In this document: one piece after another, positions 44,503-54,744 of the stretch
Numbering within the stretch: the first letter of the stretch is position 1
How the letters are laid out: each line of letters starts with the position of its first letter
From: Macrotis lagotis
Lineage: Eukaryota > Chordata > Mammalia > Peramelemorphia > Peramelidae
DNA: 64,000 bases
Assembly: GCF_037893015.1 (NCBI RefSeq)
Contig: NC_133666.1
Span: 261,876,441 to 261,940,440, forward strand
Direction: 5' to 3'
Notes under the pieces: model-generated
The model's database searches: none
What the model was told of the DNA's origin: nothing
What the model saw: only the letters and a program-made list of their open reading frames with translations
Made by a program: the position numbers and the translations under genes

Positions 44503-44594
44503 TAGGGTTAAACAAAATTAGTTGTAGAAACAAGGGTGAAGTCAAACAATATGCTATTTTAATGGACATAATGGGAATTGTAATAATACTATCA

Positions 44595-45235
44595 GGACCT
44601 TTTATTTTTGTAGAACTTTATGCTTTCCAAAGAGTTTTCATATTCATTATCTGATAATAAATGTTAGAAACAAAAGGAATGGAAAACCATAGATGCAAAT
44701 TGTGATGGAAAAGAAGAAAGGAAAGAAAGATAAGAAAAGAATAGAAAGTAAAAGGAAATGGAAGAAAAAGATGCTTAATAATACCCTGGAACAATCTTTC
44801 AGAATAATAGACCACTAAGAGGTGCTAAAATAGGACACCAAGCATAATTTCAAAGGAATAAGTAAAAGAAAAAATCTAAAAATAAAAAAAAGTGGGCATA
44901 TACCTTAGTTTCAGTTTCTATTATCTTTTAGGAAAAGAAAGTTGGACAATGCAAAACTAAAATAATAGCAATTGAGATTAAGATACCAGGGAGTCTGGAA
45001 GAAAATATAGCATGCAAAAAGTTTCTGTGTTTTTTATAGCAATAAAAGAATGTCAGAGGAAGAGAGGATATGTCAGGAATGAATTTCCTATTACTCTATA
45101 CTCTATACTTGAAAGATATTGAAATGTTAAACATTAATGAAAGTCTCTTTGCTAAATAAAAATTCCTCAATTTCTTTGCTATGATCATTATTCTCCTGAC
45201 TTTGCTTACTTTCTTTTGTATCATATGGGTGCTCC
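44595..45235. other. Unassigned stretch with MIR scrap and an A/G-rich patch
   Basis: 44600-44660 looks like an antisense MIR scrap ('tagaactttatgctttcc'). 44695-44770 is A/G-rich. The rest is not recognised. Confidence 0.4.
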
Positions 45236-45239
45236 CTTT

Positions 45240-46515
45240 CATCACATAATGTAAAACTGCCCCTTTCATCATGTAATTTTTTTTACTACATTAAATATTC
45301 CACTTTGGTCAGTTATTCCTCTATTTAATGAATATCCCCCCTCATTTTCAGCTCTTTGCTACAGCCAAAACATTTATATTTTGTACACATGGATCCTGTT
45401 CTTTTTTGATCCCTTAGGGCTATAGGCCTATTGAGGTTATCAGTGGGTCAAAAGATATGTAAAACTTGTCAAAATTTGGTTGCCCAGAGAAGTTCATCAA
45501 TATTGTGCATCAGTTTCAAGATGGCCTGCATGCCCTGGTAGTGGACAATGCTCTCATGATTTTCCAATCACCAATGGAGTGAAATAAAGTTGTGTCCTTG
45601 CTTCCATACTTTTTAGCATGATGTTTTCATTCATGTTATCAAATGCCTTCAGTGAGGATGAACATGACACTGCACTGCTGGCAAATTCTTCAACTTGAAA
45701 AAGCTTCTGAAGAAAAGATTCTGAAGATCACATGACAAAAGAAGATACCAGACACTGAGGTCCTTTCTTGAGCTAAACTGCCAAGCATTCAAATATTACA
45801 GAGAACACAACTATGATGGGCTGGTCACATTGTTAGAATAACAAATGTGTGCTTGCCAAAAAGATTATTTTATAGACAACTCACATAGGGCAAGTTTTCA
45901 TGAGGGGGCAAGAAGAAATGATACAGTGACACCTTGAAAGTATCTCTTGAAGAACTTTAGAGTTGATAATTCAGCATGCAAAACCCTGGTACAGGACCAC
46001 CTTGCATGGCAAGCCCTCATCAGAGAAGGTGCTGTGCTCTATGAGCAAGGAAGAATTGAAGCAGCTCAAAAGAAATGTGAAATAATAAGATTAAACACCC
46101 CAGGTGTTCACATGGATTATTTGTGTCTGACTTCTGGTAGAGCATTCCAAAATTGTATTGGTCTGATCAGTCACAGTTGACACACTATAATTTGTTTTTA
46201 ACATACTAATGTTATTATGGTCTTCTTTGATAAAGAAGGACAAGAAACAACCAATAGTTTAGTGACTTTGGGGGTACAGTTCTGTAACTGGACTATTATC
46301 CAACATTATTATTTTCTTCTTTTATCATCTTTTTTAGTATGATAGGTGTGAAGACCTTAGATTTTATTTTATTTCTGCTTTTCTGGTAATTAAGTGTTTT
46401 GAAGCATTTTTAATATAGTTTCCATATAGTCTGTTCTTTTCCTTTGACCAATTTTTAATTGGTGAATGACTTATTAATTGGCTCAGTTTCTCATATATTT
46501 TATAACTGAGAATAT
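45240..46515 (-). mobile_element. L1, inverted 5' segment of a twin-primed insertion (interrupted by another LINE)
   Basis: 45300-45477 ('ccctcattttcagctctttgctac', 'gatcccttagggctataggcc', 'gtgggtcaaaagatatg') and 46257-46515 ('gactttgggggtacagttctg', 'gataggtgtgaagacc', 'tcctttgaccaatttttaattg') are consecutive antisense pieces of the L1 ORF2 C-terminal region. They are split by a LINE fragment at 45478-46256. The sense 3' part of an L1 begins right after, at the position where this inverted segment's L1 coordinates end. Confidence 0.75.
45478..46256 (+). mobile_element. 3' end of a non-L1 LINE (RTE-related), sense, inserted in the L1
   Basis: Decayed reverse-transcriptase C-terminal text can be read in shifting frames ('gaagttcatcaatattgtgcatcag', 'gatgggctggtcacattgtt'). 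The best open part (45947-46180) reads LAWQALIREGAVLYEQGRIE and ends GRAFQNCIGLISHS. This matches the tail of LINEs whose ORF ends in a C-x2-C...F..IGL.SH.R.H zinc-finger-like motif (family knowledge), here with key Cys/His lost. The 3' tail 'atggtcttctttgataaagaaggac' resembles the tail of the SINE at 35489-35799. It is not functional. Confidence 0.7.
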
Positions 46516-46519
46516 TAAA

Positions 46520-47015
46520 AGAAATTTGTTACAAAGCTATATTGGGGAATGGTTGAACAAGTTGTGGTATATGAATATAATGGAATACTATTCTGCTATA
46601 AGAAATGATAAGCTCAATAGCTTTTGAAATAGAGAAACTTGCATGAAATAATGAATGAAATGAGTAGACTTCAGTAACAGAAATATTGTTTTAAAAATAA
46701 CTTCAAGCAAATAGGTTATTTTGATGTTTATAAATAACCAAATTTATTATAAAGGACATGAAGAAAGATACTATCCATATCCAGAGAAAGAAATATGTAT
46801 AAAACAATTTTACATATATAATCTTTTTGTCTAATGGTAGCCATCTCTAGGGTGGGGGTGTATGTGGGAGGAGGAAAAAAAGAAATTAACATGATTATTG
46901 GAATAGCAAGTTTCACATGGTAGATTTGTAGTTTCATATGGAATCATCTTTTTTTATTATACTATGCTATGGAGCTGCTTGTCTTATTCCATAAATTAAA
47001 AATAAAAAATTAAAA
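46520..47015 (+). mobile_element. L1 3' end, sense, 3' part of the twin-primed insertion
   Basis: The stretch has 'ttggggaatggttgaacaag', 'gaatataatggaatactattctgc', 'atccatatccagagaaagaaa' and 3'UTR text to an A-rich end 'aaattaaaaataaaaaattaaaa'. Confidence 0.85.
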
Positions 47016-47035
47016 CCAAAGATATTCTCCCCATG

Positions 47036-47037
47036 TA

Positions 47038-47076
<39 letters not shown>

Positions 47077-47228
47077 GCACATACATATACACATATAATT
47101 CATACTTGTATGTTTATGTGTACATACATACTTGTATACACACATGCCTGTATACACACATGTGTGTGCATATATATATGTATATATGAATACATACATA
47201 CACACACATATATATTTATATAAAATTT
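47036..47228 (+). repeat. (TA)n / (CATA)n compound microsatellite
   Basis: About 30 bp of pure TA repeat are followed by mixed 'acatacatac', 'acacacatg' and 'tatatatg' units. Confidence 0.95.
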
Positions 47229-47231
47229 TTT

Positions 47232-47464
47232 GGGACTATATCTCATATCTCACCTAAGTCAGAAGTACAGTAGCCAGTTCTAGAATTGATCAACATGGGT
47301 ATTGATTTCAGTCCTGGCCTGGTTTATCCCTTTAGCAGCTTGGTGGCCCCTGCTCTTTGAATTTCATAATATTCATTTTGTAATTACTCCATAAATCAAA
47401 TCAAATTACTTTTCTGTAGCTCAGAACTGCCAAGCTCAAGTGATCCACCAAACTCTGCCTCCTT
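47232..47464 (-). pseudogene. 7SL (SRP) RNA retropseudogene, antisense, 5' truncated
   Basis: 7SL RNA is the RNA core of the signal recognition particle. Minus-strand order matches 7SL from its 5' Alu-domain part ('ggaggcagagtttggtgg', 'atcacttgagcttggcagttctgagctac') through the S-domain ('gagcaggggccaccaagctg', 'gggataaaccaggccagg'). It continues to the 3' Alu-domain part ('acccatgttgatcaattc', 'ggctactgtacttctgac'), then an A-rich end 'cccaaaaaatttta'. About 40 bases of the 5' end and several inner segments are lost or diverged. The S-domain is present, so it is a processed 7SL copy and not an Alu/B1-type SINE. It cannot be a working SRP RNA gene. Confidence 0.82.
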
Positions 47465-47475
47465 TGAAATATAGA

Positions 47476-47501
47476 AATATAGGAGTTATTACTCCTATAT
47501 T
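47476..47501. repeat. Perfect hairpin, 11-bp stem, TATT loop
   Basis: Arm aatataggagt, loop tatt, arm actcctatatt. It lies between the 7SL copy and the next L1 piece. Confidence 0.95.
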
Positions 47502-47529
47502 ACTTCCACATCAAGTGAAAATTCTGCCC

Positions 47530-48500
47530 CACCCAGTTTATAGTTTACCTTCTTCTTTTGGATGGAGCAGTTCTTTTATTCAAAACCTTTTCAGTATTAT
47601 GTAAATAAAATTGTTCATTTTATCTTCTGCATTGTCCCCATTCTTTGTTTGCACATAAACCCTTCTTCCATTCATAGATCTAAAAGGTAATATCTTTCTC
47701 TTAAAATTTGTTAATGATGTGACCTTTTGGATCTAAGTCCTATATCTATTTGAAGCTTATGTTTGGAGCTTAGTCTATGACTTAAGTTTTTTCAGATTAT
47801 TTTCCATTTTTTCTCAGCAGAATTTATTGAATAATGAGTCATTACCCTTGTATCTCTGGGGACCCTTGACTTTATTGAACACTAGGCTACTAGGTTCATT
47901 TGTTTCGCTATGTTGTATGCCTAATCTGCTTCACTAATTGACCTCTCTCTTTTTCTAACCCATTTTGAGAAATATTGATGACTGATGTTTTGTAGTATAG
48001 TTTGATAAGATCATTATTTTCTTTGAGATTCTTGCCCTTTTGTTCTTTTAGATGAATTTTATTACTTTTTAGTTCTTTAAAGTATCCTTTGGAGCTCTGA
48101 CTGGTATGACTGAATAAGTAAATGAATTTTGGTAGTATTGTCATTCTTACTGTAGGCTTAGTCTACCCATGAGCAGTTATCATTTCTCCAGTTATGTTGA
48201 TATTTCTTTGTTCCTGTAAAAGTGTATTTTGAAGTGGAGTTCATATAGTTTCTGCTGTGTTTTGGTAGTTAAACCCTGAAATATTGTGCACACATATTCT
48301 GAATTATTTTGGATGGTATTTGGTTCCATTCAAATTCATTGGTGGATTTTGTTTTTCATATACTGAGATGATATATACTTTATTGTATATTCTTTGACTT
48401 TGGTCATTAGTTTCATTTAAATCTTTAGTTTATTTTCTAGTGTTCTCTAAGAAATCTACCATATCATCTGCAACATTCAATTTCTTTAAGCTGTCATACT
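47530..48500 (-). mobile_element. L1 ORF2 fragment, antisense
   Basis: The text 'aaattgttcattttatcttctg', 'aataatgagtcattacccttg', 'gtctacccatgagcagttatc' and 'atatcatctgcaacattcaat' follows the antisense ORF2 reverse-transcriptase region. Both ends are truncated. Confidence 0.75.
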
Positions 48501-48504
48501 GAAA

Positions 48505-49465
48505 TATTTGTGGGGGCCAACCTCAGACAATTATCCATTTTCACTTAAAGTAAGTGAGAAGATGTTAGCTGAAATGCCTTTAATGCAGTGAGAATACATT
48601 TTGATCATTCACTAGATGAGGCTGTTATGTGATCAATTATAGACTTTTAGACAAAGTGGGAAAAATCCTAGGTATCTTTGAAAGTTATTGAATAAACTGG
48701 AGTGATATTTCCCAAGAAATTTGTTGACTAGTTGAGGAACTTGGTCACACTCAGTGAGGCTTGAATAAAATTATTTAAGCTTGTTGTAATCAAGAATTCA
48801 AGTATCTTGAAGTTTAGTGGTAGAAACTTAAAGCTAAGTCTCTGAGAAGGAAATGCTTGGAGAGGGGATGAGCACACCTTAACTTCACTTGCCTTTCCCT
48901 TAACTTTTTTTTGATTAGAGGAAGACTTAATGAACTCTGGAGGTTCAGAGGATTTTGATTTTTCATTGCTATCTTACTAGTGTCCTCATGACAGTAGTGC
49001 ATGGTAAAAATGTCTGCCTTATGAGCTGAGGAAAACCTAGACATGCTAAGAAAAGATAGATTCATGGCTCTTTCCAGCAGAAGGTCCATACCCTTAAGGG
49101 GAATATCTTGAAGACCATAGGAAAAGTACTTCTAGGAATTATGAGTTTCCCCTTTGCCACACAAACATTTTAATCTTGAACTTATTTTCCCTGAAACTCT
49201 ATATATCTTGTTCAGAGAATGTGTCACAGCCCTTTGTGGGGGGTGGTGGTTAGAGGGGGAGGGCCTTTTGTATCATCTATAACATGGCTGTAAATGGTAG
49301 TTCTCCAAAAGAGGTGTAGGAAGTCTGAGAGGGTTCTTGGAGGGAAACAAGATTGAAATTGCATCCCTTCCTTGGAAGGCATTTCTCTCTGTCCTAGGCA
49401 GGCACAGTTAATAACCAGTGTGAAGGTGGAGCTGTAAGAGACCAGAGAGGATGAGAGGAGGAACA
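48505..49465. other. Unassigned stretch
   Basis: It is not recognised as L1, SINE or gene. It begins near 'tgtgggggccaacctcag' and has 'gaataaaatt' about 240 bp on, which could hint at a solo LTR. I cannot find matching ends or a clear duplication. Confidence 0.35.
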
Positions 49466-49467
49466 CC

Positions 49468-49735
49468 ATCTATTTGGTGCAATGGTTAGAGCACCAGATC
49501 CAGAGTAAAGAAAATTAGAGTTTAAATATTGCTTCAGACACTAACTAGTTATGTGATCCTGGACAAACCACTTTGGCTCATTTGGCCCCAATTTCCTTGT
49601 CTAGAAAATGGAGATAATAATGGCATCTCCTTTACAAAGTTTTTTTTGTGGTGATCAAATGAGATCCTTTACTAGTATAATAAAGCATTCTGCAAATTTT
49701 AAAGGACAGTGTAAATGCTACTTATTATTATTCCA
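49468..49735 (+). mobile_element. MIR SINE, near full length, sense
   Basis: The stretch has 'ttggtgcaatggttagagcacc', 'ttcagacactaactagttatgtgatcctgg', 'ttccttgtctagaaaatggagataataatgg' and 'gtgatcaaatgagatcc'. Confidence 0.85.
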
Positions 49736-49949
49736 AGTTAATTAAGTCTTGTTAAATAATTGTTGCCAACTGATAATTATGTAGAAAAGAACAACAGTGG
49801 GGATTCATGAGCTACAGCATTAGAAAATCATACTCCCAGCTCCTCAGAGTCCCCTAGAAGCCTAAATAGAAATATAGCCAGGCACATTCTAGGAACCCAC
49901 CCTGCCAGTGCCAGTTAAGTTGGGGGAAAATAGCTCTAGAGCCAATGCT

Positions 49950-50046
49950 ACATATATAGATATGGATATCGATATAAATACATGTATATCTATATCTACA
50001 GATATATGGAAATAGTTATTGACAGAATAGTTTCAGAGCCAGTCAT

Positions 50047-50078
<32 letters not shown>

Positions 50079-50175
50079 CATATATATATATAATATGAAT
50101 ACTCATACAACACATATCTATATATCTACACATATACATATATATACACATGCATGTACATATATCTACACACTT
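49950..50175 (+). repeat. (TA)n / (CATA)n compound microsatellite
   Basis: Degenerate 'gatatcgatataaatac' and 'tatatctac' units surround a TA-rich core at 50047-50095. The 49736-49949 stretch before it is unassigned. Confidence 0.9.
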
Positions 50176-50540
50176 ATGCAAAATTTTATTTCATATGTCC
50201 TCAAACCTTCCTCTTAAAATCCTCCCTACCTTTTGGCATCAAATGAAACCTGTGTTTCCCTTGAAAATGCCACCTTCCTGATCATCTTCTCTTTTACTGT
50301 TTACTTCTCGCATGGTTCTTAACTTAGAGCCCCAGGGTAATACAGGTTACCCTGTTGCCATACATCCATAATATTTCCCAGTCACTGTCACAATGGCTCC
50401 TGTGAAGTTCATACTATCTAATGCTATGATTATTCTTGTTGCTGTCATCTGCCAACTTCAAAGTTACTTGCTTGCTTTACTCAACAACTTCAGCATCTTT
50501 CTGTTTTTTTCTCCTCTCTAAAACCCATGGCACAGTTGAT
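50176..50540. other. Unassigned stretch, possible L2 text
   Basis: 'ccttttggcatcaaatgaaacc' and 'gaaaatgccaccttcctgatcatc' might be a decayed L2 fragment. Nothing firm can be said. Confidence 0.3.
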
Positions 50541-50544
50541 GAGT

Positions 50545-50805
50545 TAGGTAGCTAAGAGGTTTAGGAGTAAAGTATCAGTTATTGAGTTTGAAAGACCTGA
50601 GTTCAAATCTTGCACCATACACTTGCTAGTTTGTTTGTCCTTGGACAAGTCACTTAATCTCTCTTTGCTAGTGTTGCCAAAGTTAAATGGAGATGATAAT
50701 ATCACCTACTTCATGTGATTGTTATGAGGGTGAAATTGAGACATCATATATAAAATGCTTTGCAAACCTAATAGGGACACATACATGTTACATGCTATTA
50801 TTCTT
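50545..50805 (+). mobile_element. MIR SINE, near full length, sense
   Basis: The stretch has 'gacctgagttcaaatcttgc', 'tgtccttggacaagtcacttaatctc', 'aaatggagatgataatatcacctac' and 'atataaaatgctttgcaaa'. Confidence 0.82.
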
Positions 50806-50884
50806 ATTAGTGACTTCAGTTTTCATATTTATTGTCCCACTAACCTCTAATTATTAACTTTTTTCATTACTGTGACCTTCACTT

Positions 50885-51220
50885 CCCCTTATCTTGTTTT
50901 TGAAGAGGACCAATGATGATATGTGATATCTTGTTCATGAATTGGATTTAAGTGAAGCAGAGTTAAAAAAAAAGTTGTCAGACTTCCAGAGTCATCAAAG
51001 TCCAGTGACAAGACAAAAATCAAGATAATTGGAGATACTTATGATTCACTGAATGACTTTGGTATCTTTGATATCTGACCAAGCTTTAAGGACTCCATAA
51101 CACCTTCATGGCCTTATGTATTACTCTCATTTGCCTGTTCTGTCAAGGGAAGTCTTCATGTTCTTGGGCACACATCACCCTAACTCATCAATAAGTTTTA
51201 CTCAACCTTAACCATGCATT
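50885..51220 (-). mobile_element. 'Gaggacca'-tailed SINE or its LINE partner, antisense
   Basis: The tail 'tgtttttgaagaggaccaatgatgatatg' is followed by 'ttcatgaattggatttaagtgaagcagag' and 'tcatcaaagtccagtgac'. Less certain text ('tctgtcaagggaagtcttcatg') runs on to about 51220. Confidence 0.65.
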
Positions 51221-51224
51221 AAGA

Positions 51225-52025
51225 CTTTCTCATCACTTAAAATATGATTTCATTTATGATAGACTTGCCTTATCTAAAACTCATTCAGCCTGTAAGAACT
51301 CAAGGAAAACTAAGGTTGCAGTAACTACTTTCCATTATCTTGAAGTTGTTACACAATACTGTCATCTCTAGTTAAACTTTTTTTGCCCTGATTTTTTCAG
51401 CCCAGAGGCTAAGCCTATTGTTAGAAAGTTTTCTCCCCGATACTCCTTTTGATAGAAAGTCTAGTTCCCTGTCCCAATCTCTTAGAATCTTAGAAAAAAA
51501 CTTCATTTTCTTCCTCTCTGTTCTTTTCCATTTTCAGAGTTAATATTGGTATCAATGTGCTTTCTCCATATAGTCAGTCTGGATTATGAAAAATGTTTAG
51601 ATCCTTGTGTGATGCTCGATTGAATGGCCTAGAATAGGCCCTGGATAGTGATTTTTAGAAAGTGGGTTACCTTCTATGATTGCTTTTCTATTTGGGGTTC
51701 ACTGTAGGAGGTCATCTCAGAATTCTGCTTATGGTCTTGGGAGTTTCTAAAAATTCCATTTCCTTAGGAAGTCTCTTTTAAATGCCAGTGAGAATGGTAC
51801 CCATGAGAGTTTGGTGGTTTTATTACAAAGGCATATCAAATAGCAAAAAGCACAATAACTATGCTAAAGATCAGGAGAGACTCTTAAAAATAAATCCTTC
51901 CATCCTTAGAATCTTCTGCTAATTACTACAACGACATTTTTGTTCTTTTTGTAGTGATAAGTAAATGTTATAAACTCTATTATAACAGTAATAGATTTGT
52001 TTGTTATTTCCCAGCAATATTCCAG
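51225..52025. other. Unassigned stretch
   Basis: No gene or repeat family is recognised. Confidence 0.45.
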
Positions 52026-52035
52026 AGGGGGTCTT

Positions 52036-52303
52036 CTGATGTCCTTCCTTCCTCCTTCCCACCATCCCTCCATCCCACACTTCCTTCTTTCTTCCCTTCC
52101 TCCTTCCCTCCCTCCCTCCTTCCCTCCAACTCTCTCTCCCTTCCTCCCTCTCTCCCTCTCTTCTTCCTCCCTTGCTCCCTCCCTCCTTCCTCCCTTCCTC
52201 TCTCCCTCCCTCCCTCCCTCCCTTCCTTCCTTCCTTCCTTCCTTCCTTCCTTCCTTCCTTCCTTCCTTCCTTCCTTCCTTCCTTCCTTCCTTCCTTCCTT
52301 CAT
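52036..52303 (+). repeat. Long pyrimidine tract: degenerate (CCCT/CCTT)n into pure (CCTT)n
   Basis: The plus strand is almost purely C and T for about 265 bp. The first 180 bp are degenerate, and the last ~80 bp (52221-52300) are regular CCTT/TTCC units. Open frames of Pro/Ser/Leu on the plus strand and Lys/Glu/Gly/Arg on the minus strand are simple-repeat artefacts. Confidence 0.97.
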
Positions 52304-52449
52304 TCTCTAAAGAAATTGTGTTCAGTTTAATCGATGAGTATATGGCTTACAGTAAAATGATTGTACTTTGGAAGCAATTAAGATAAAAAACATGGATGAT
52401 GATTAAGCATAAGCCCAACTAGGTATTCCTTTTTACAATTAGCAATCAA

Positions 52450-52695
52450 AGAAGCAACATGGCAAAGCAGACAATGTGCTAGATTTAGAGTTAAGAAGAC
52501 CTGGGTTCAAATTCTGCCTCAGACAATTGAATGTCATTGAGGTTGTGTTTTCTCACTAGTAAAATGGGGAAAATGCTGCCAGAAGTAATTACTTCACAGG
52601 GTTGTTGTTAACCCCAAATGAGACCATATACATAATTTACTCAAAATTTTAAAGGGTAATGTAAGAGGCATTATTATTATTATTAATCATTTGGG
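52450..52695 (+). mobile_element. MIR SINE, near full length, sense
   Basis: The stretch has 'gaagcaacatggcaaagcag', 'gacctgggttcaaattctgcc', 'agtaaaatggggaaaatg' and 'cacagggttgttgtta'. It ends in a short ATT run. Confidence 0.85.
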
Positions 52696-52699
52696 TTCA

Positions 52700-54600
52700 A
52701 ATTGTAAGAGCTGTGGAATGTAAACTTGTTTCTAGGGTAGTGTGGGCCCTGAGAAGGTACAGCTCTAACCTGGTTCCTTTGGTTTTGTGTGTACCACTAA
52801 TTGTGTTATATTGTTTTGCTGAAAGGGAGATTAGAATCAATTAGGAAAAAAATTGAACTCTTTCCCATTTTTTTATGTTGTTGACAGGAGAAGACTTTGG
52901 ATATGATCTTGGTACTGTAGAGGAATGAACATCTGAATCCAAAGGGTCCTGTTTTATTGGGGGGGGTTATTTGGAACAGGATATTAGTATTGGGGGTTTT
53001 GAAGGTGGGAGAAGGGTGCCAGAATGCTCTTGAGAAGGGCTTGTTATATGTGATTGGCTATGCTGGAAGGAGCCCTGTGTCACTGGGGCTGGTTGTATGA
53101 CTTCATGATTTAGCAAGTTCAGGGGCTATTTGTAAATTCCTCATCTAGATATACATTTTACCTGTTACTTATGCAAATACAAGTCCGCTGAGATGTGTTT
53201 ATTGAGAACCTCTCCTAAGCAAAATATGACCCGCAATCATTCCTGATGGCTATGGAATATTAGTGACCTAAACTTATTCTTGCATTCCCTCTCTTCTTAA
53301 AGCTCTAGAGTTTTGCACTAAAGAAAAATTTATTTGTGACAGGAAAGGTAGGGGATTATGGAGAGAAAAGTCTCACCTAAGGCAGAAGGGGAATTACCCA
53401 TACTTCAGGGAGTTCTGTTTTATACCCCCTTTGGAGCATAATGGGAATATAGGCTGTGAAAGAGGGACACCATATTGATAGATCATTGTAAGGGAAGGGG
53501 GACATTGGGCTGGCAAAATCCTGCCATTCTGGATGACTGAATACTGTGGTACTGTGACAATGATTGCCCAAGGGAGAAGAAAGTGATTATCCAGGAAGAA
53601 GTCTGCCTTCCTTCATCCTATCAAAACCCTATAGCTAGTTTTAGTTCTGCTACTTGGTATAAATCATTGTTTTCTTACCTATATTTCTAATTTTGTCCAG
53701 GTGGGTACCTCCTTTACTAGTGTTAGTAGATGGACTTTGAGAGGTTATAGTCAAAGAATTCATCATTTCAATCCAATAAGGCCATGAGTCCCTCTGAGCT
53801 AACAATAGTTACATTGGTTCTAAGAAAACAGACATATAAATAGAACCAATCTCTGATCCCCATTTGGAAGCTTTTCTAGCTTAAGAGATCCAACCAAAAA
53901 TTTAAATCTGCTGACATTACTTCCCAGATCCACAGTCACCTCTACACCATGATGAACCTTTGGAGTAGGGCCATAGTGGCAGATACCAGGCAGGAATGAT
54001 GATCCTGAGTGGAGATGTATCCAGGTGACACACTAGGTGTTTCAAAGTTACCAAAATAAAGGACTCTGGAGGAATGAAAATGCATATGAAGATTTTTAAA
54101 ATGACCAGTGGGACATAGCACTGGGATTTGCAGATGTTTACTGAAAAGAAACATGCTTATTCTGCATCAAATTTGCATATAGACATCCCTTGTTTATTTC
54201 TCTGCCATTTATCTTTCATTTTTAATAACCCATGGGATGTTGGAAATTTATCAAAGACTACTTATTGTTTCAGAGGCAAAAAACCCCCTGCAAACCATTT
54301 CTGCCTGTATATACCAATTTTTTAACAGCATAGGTTTTTGAAAATTTTTTTTCTGTAGGTTCTTAAAGGCTATACCAACACAGAAAAAGTCAGAGGTGGG
54401 GCTTAGAAAGAGTTATCTGAATAAGACCATTTTTATTACAGGATGGAAATACCAGAACCGTGCAGGATTCTTAACGCTGAGCACATGGATCAATTTACCT
54501 TTATAGTTGTTTACGGAAAAGTTATGTTGATTGAATACATTGTGATAAACTAGCCATCTTTGTTACTTTCAAGACCAAAATTCCCTCCCAGTTCACCATT
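52700..54600. other. Repeat-poor unassigned stretch
   Basis: This is the longest block in the window without a recognisable transposon. Open frames are all under 75 codons and show no family resemblance. It may be old unique DNA or an unrecognised LTR element. Confidence 0.45.
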
Positions 54601-54604
54601 CTCC

Positions 54605-54742
54605 TAGATGTTGATGCTTCTCCTTATTGGAATATAAGTAGAAAGTCTCTTTGTAACTGTATCTTCAGAACAATCCTTGGTATAGACACTTGATAAATGC
54701 TTATTCATTCATTTGTTCATTCTTTCATTATTCATTCACTTA
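54605..54742 (+). mobile_element. L2 LINE 3' end
   Basis: The stretch has 'ttggaatataagtagaaagtc', 'tgtatcttcagaacaatccttgg' and 'acacttgataaatgcttattcattcatttg'. Confidence 0.72.
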
Positions 54743-54744
54743 CA

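Noticed and set aside
47232..47464. Alu- or B1-like SINE
   Set aside because: The text includes the 7SL S-domain, which Alu and B1 lack, and no second copy is seen in the window. A processed 7SL copy fits better.
49950..50175. CRISPR-like or satellite array
   Set aside because: Irregular TA/CATA microsatellite with no repeat-spacer structure. The genome is clearly vertebrate.
52004..52303. Open frames of Lys-Glu-Gly-Arg repeats (minus strand) and Pro-Ser-Leu repeats (plus strand)
   Set aside because: They are translations of the CCTT/CCCT tract and carry no gene signal.
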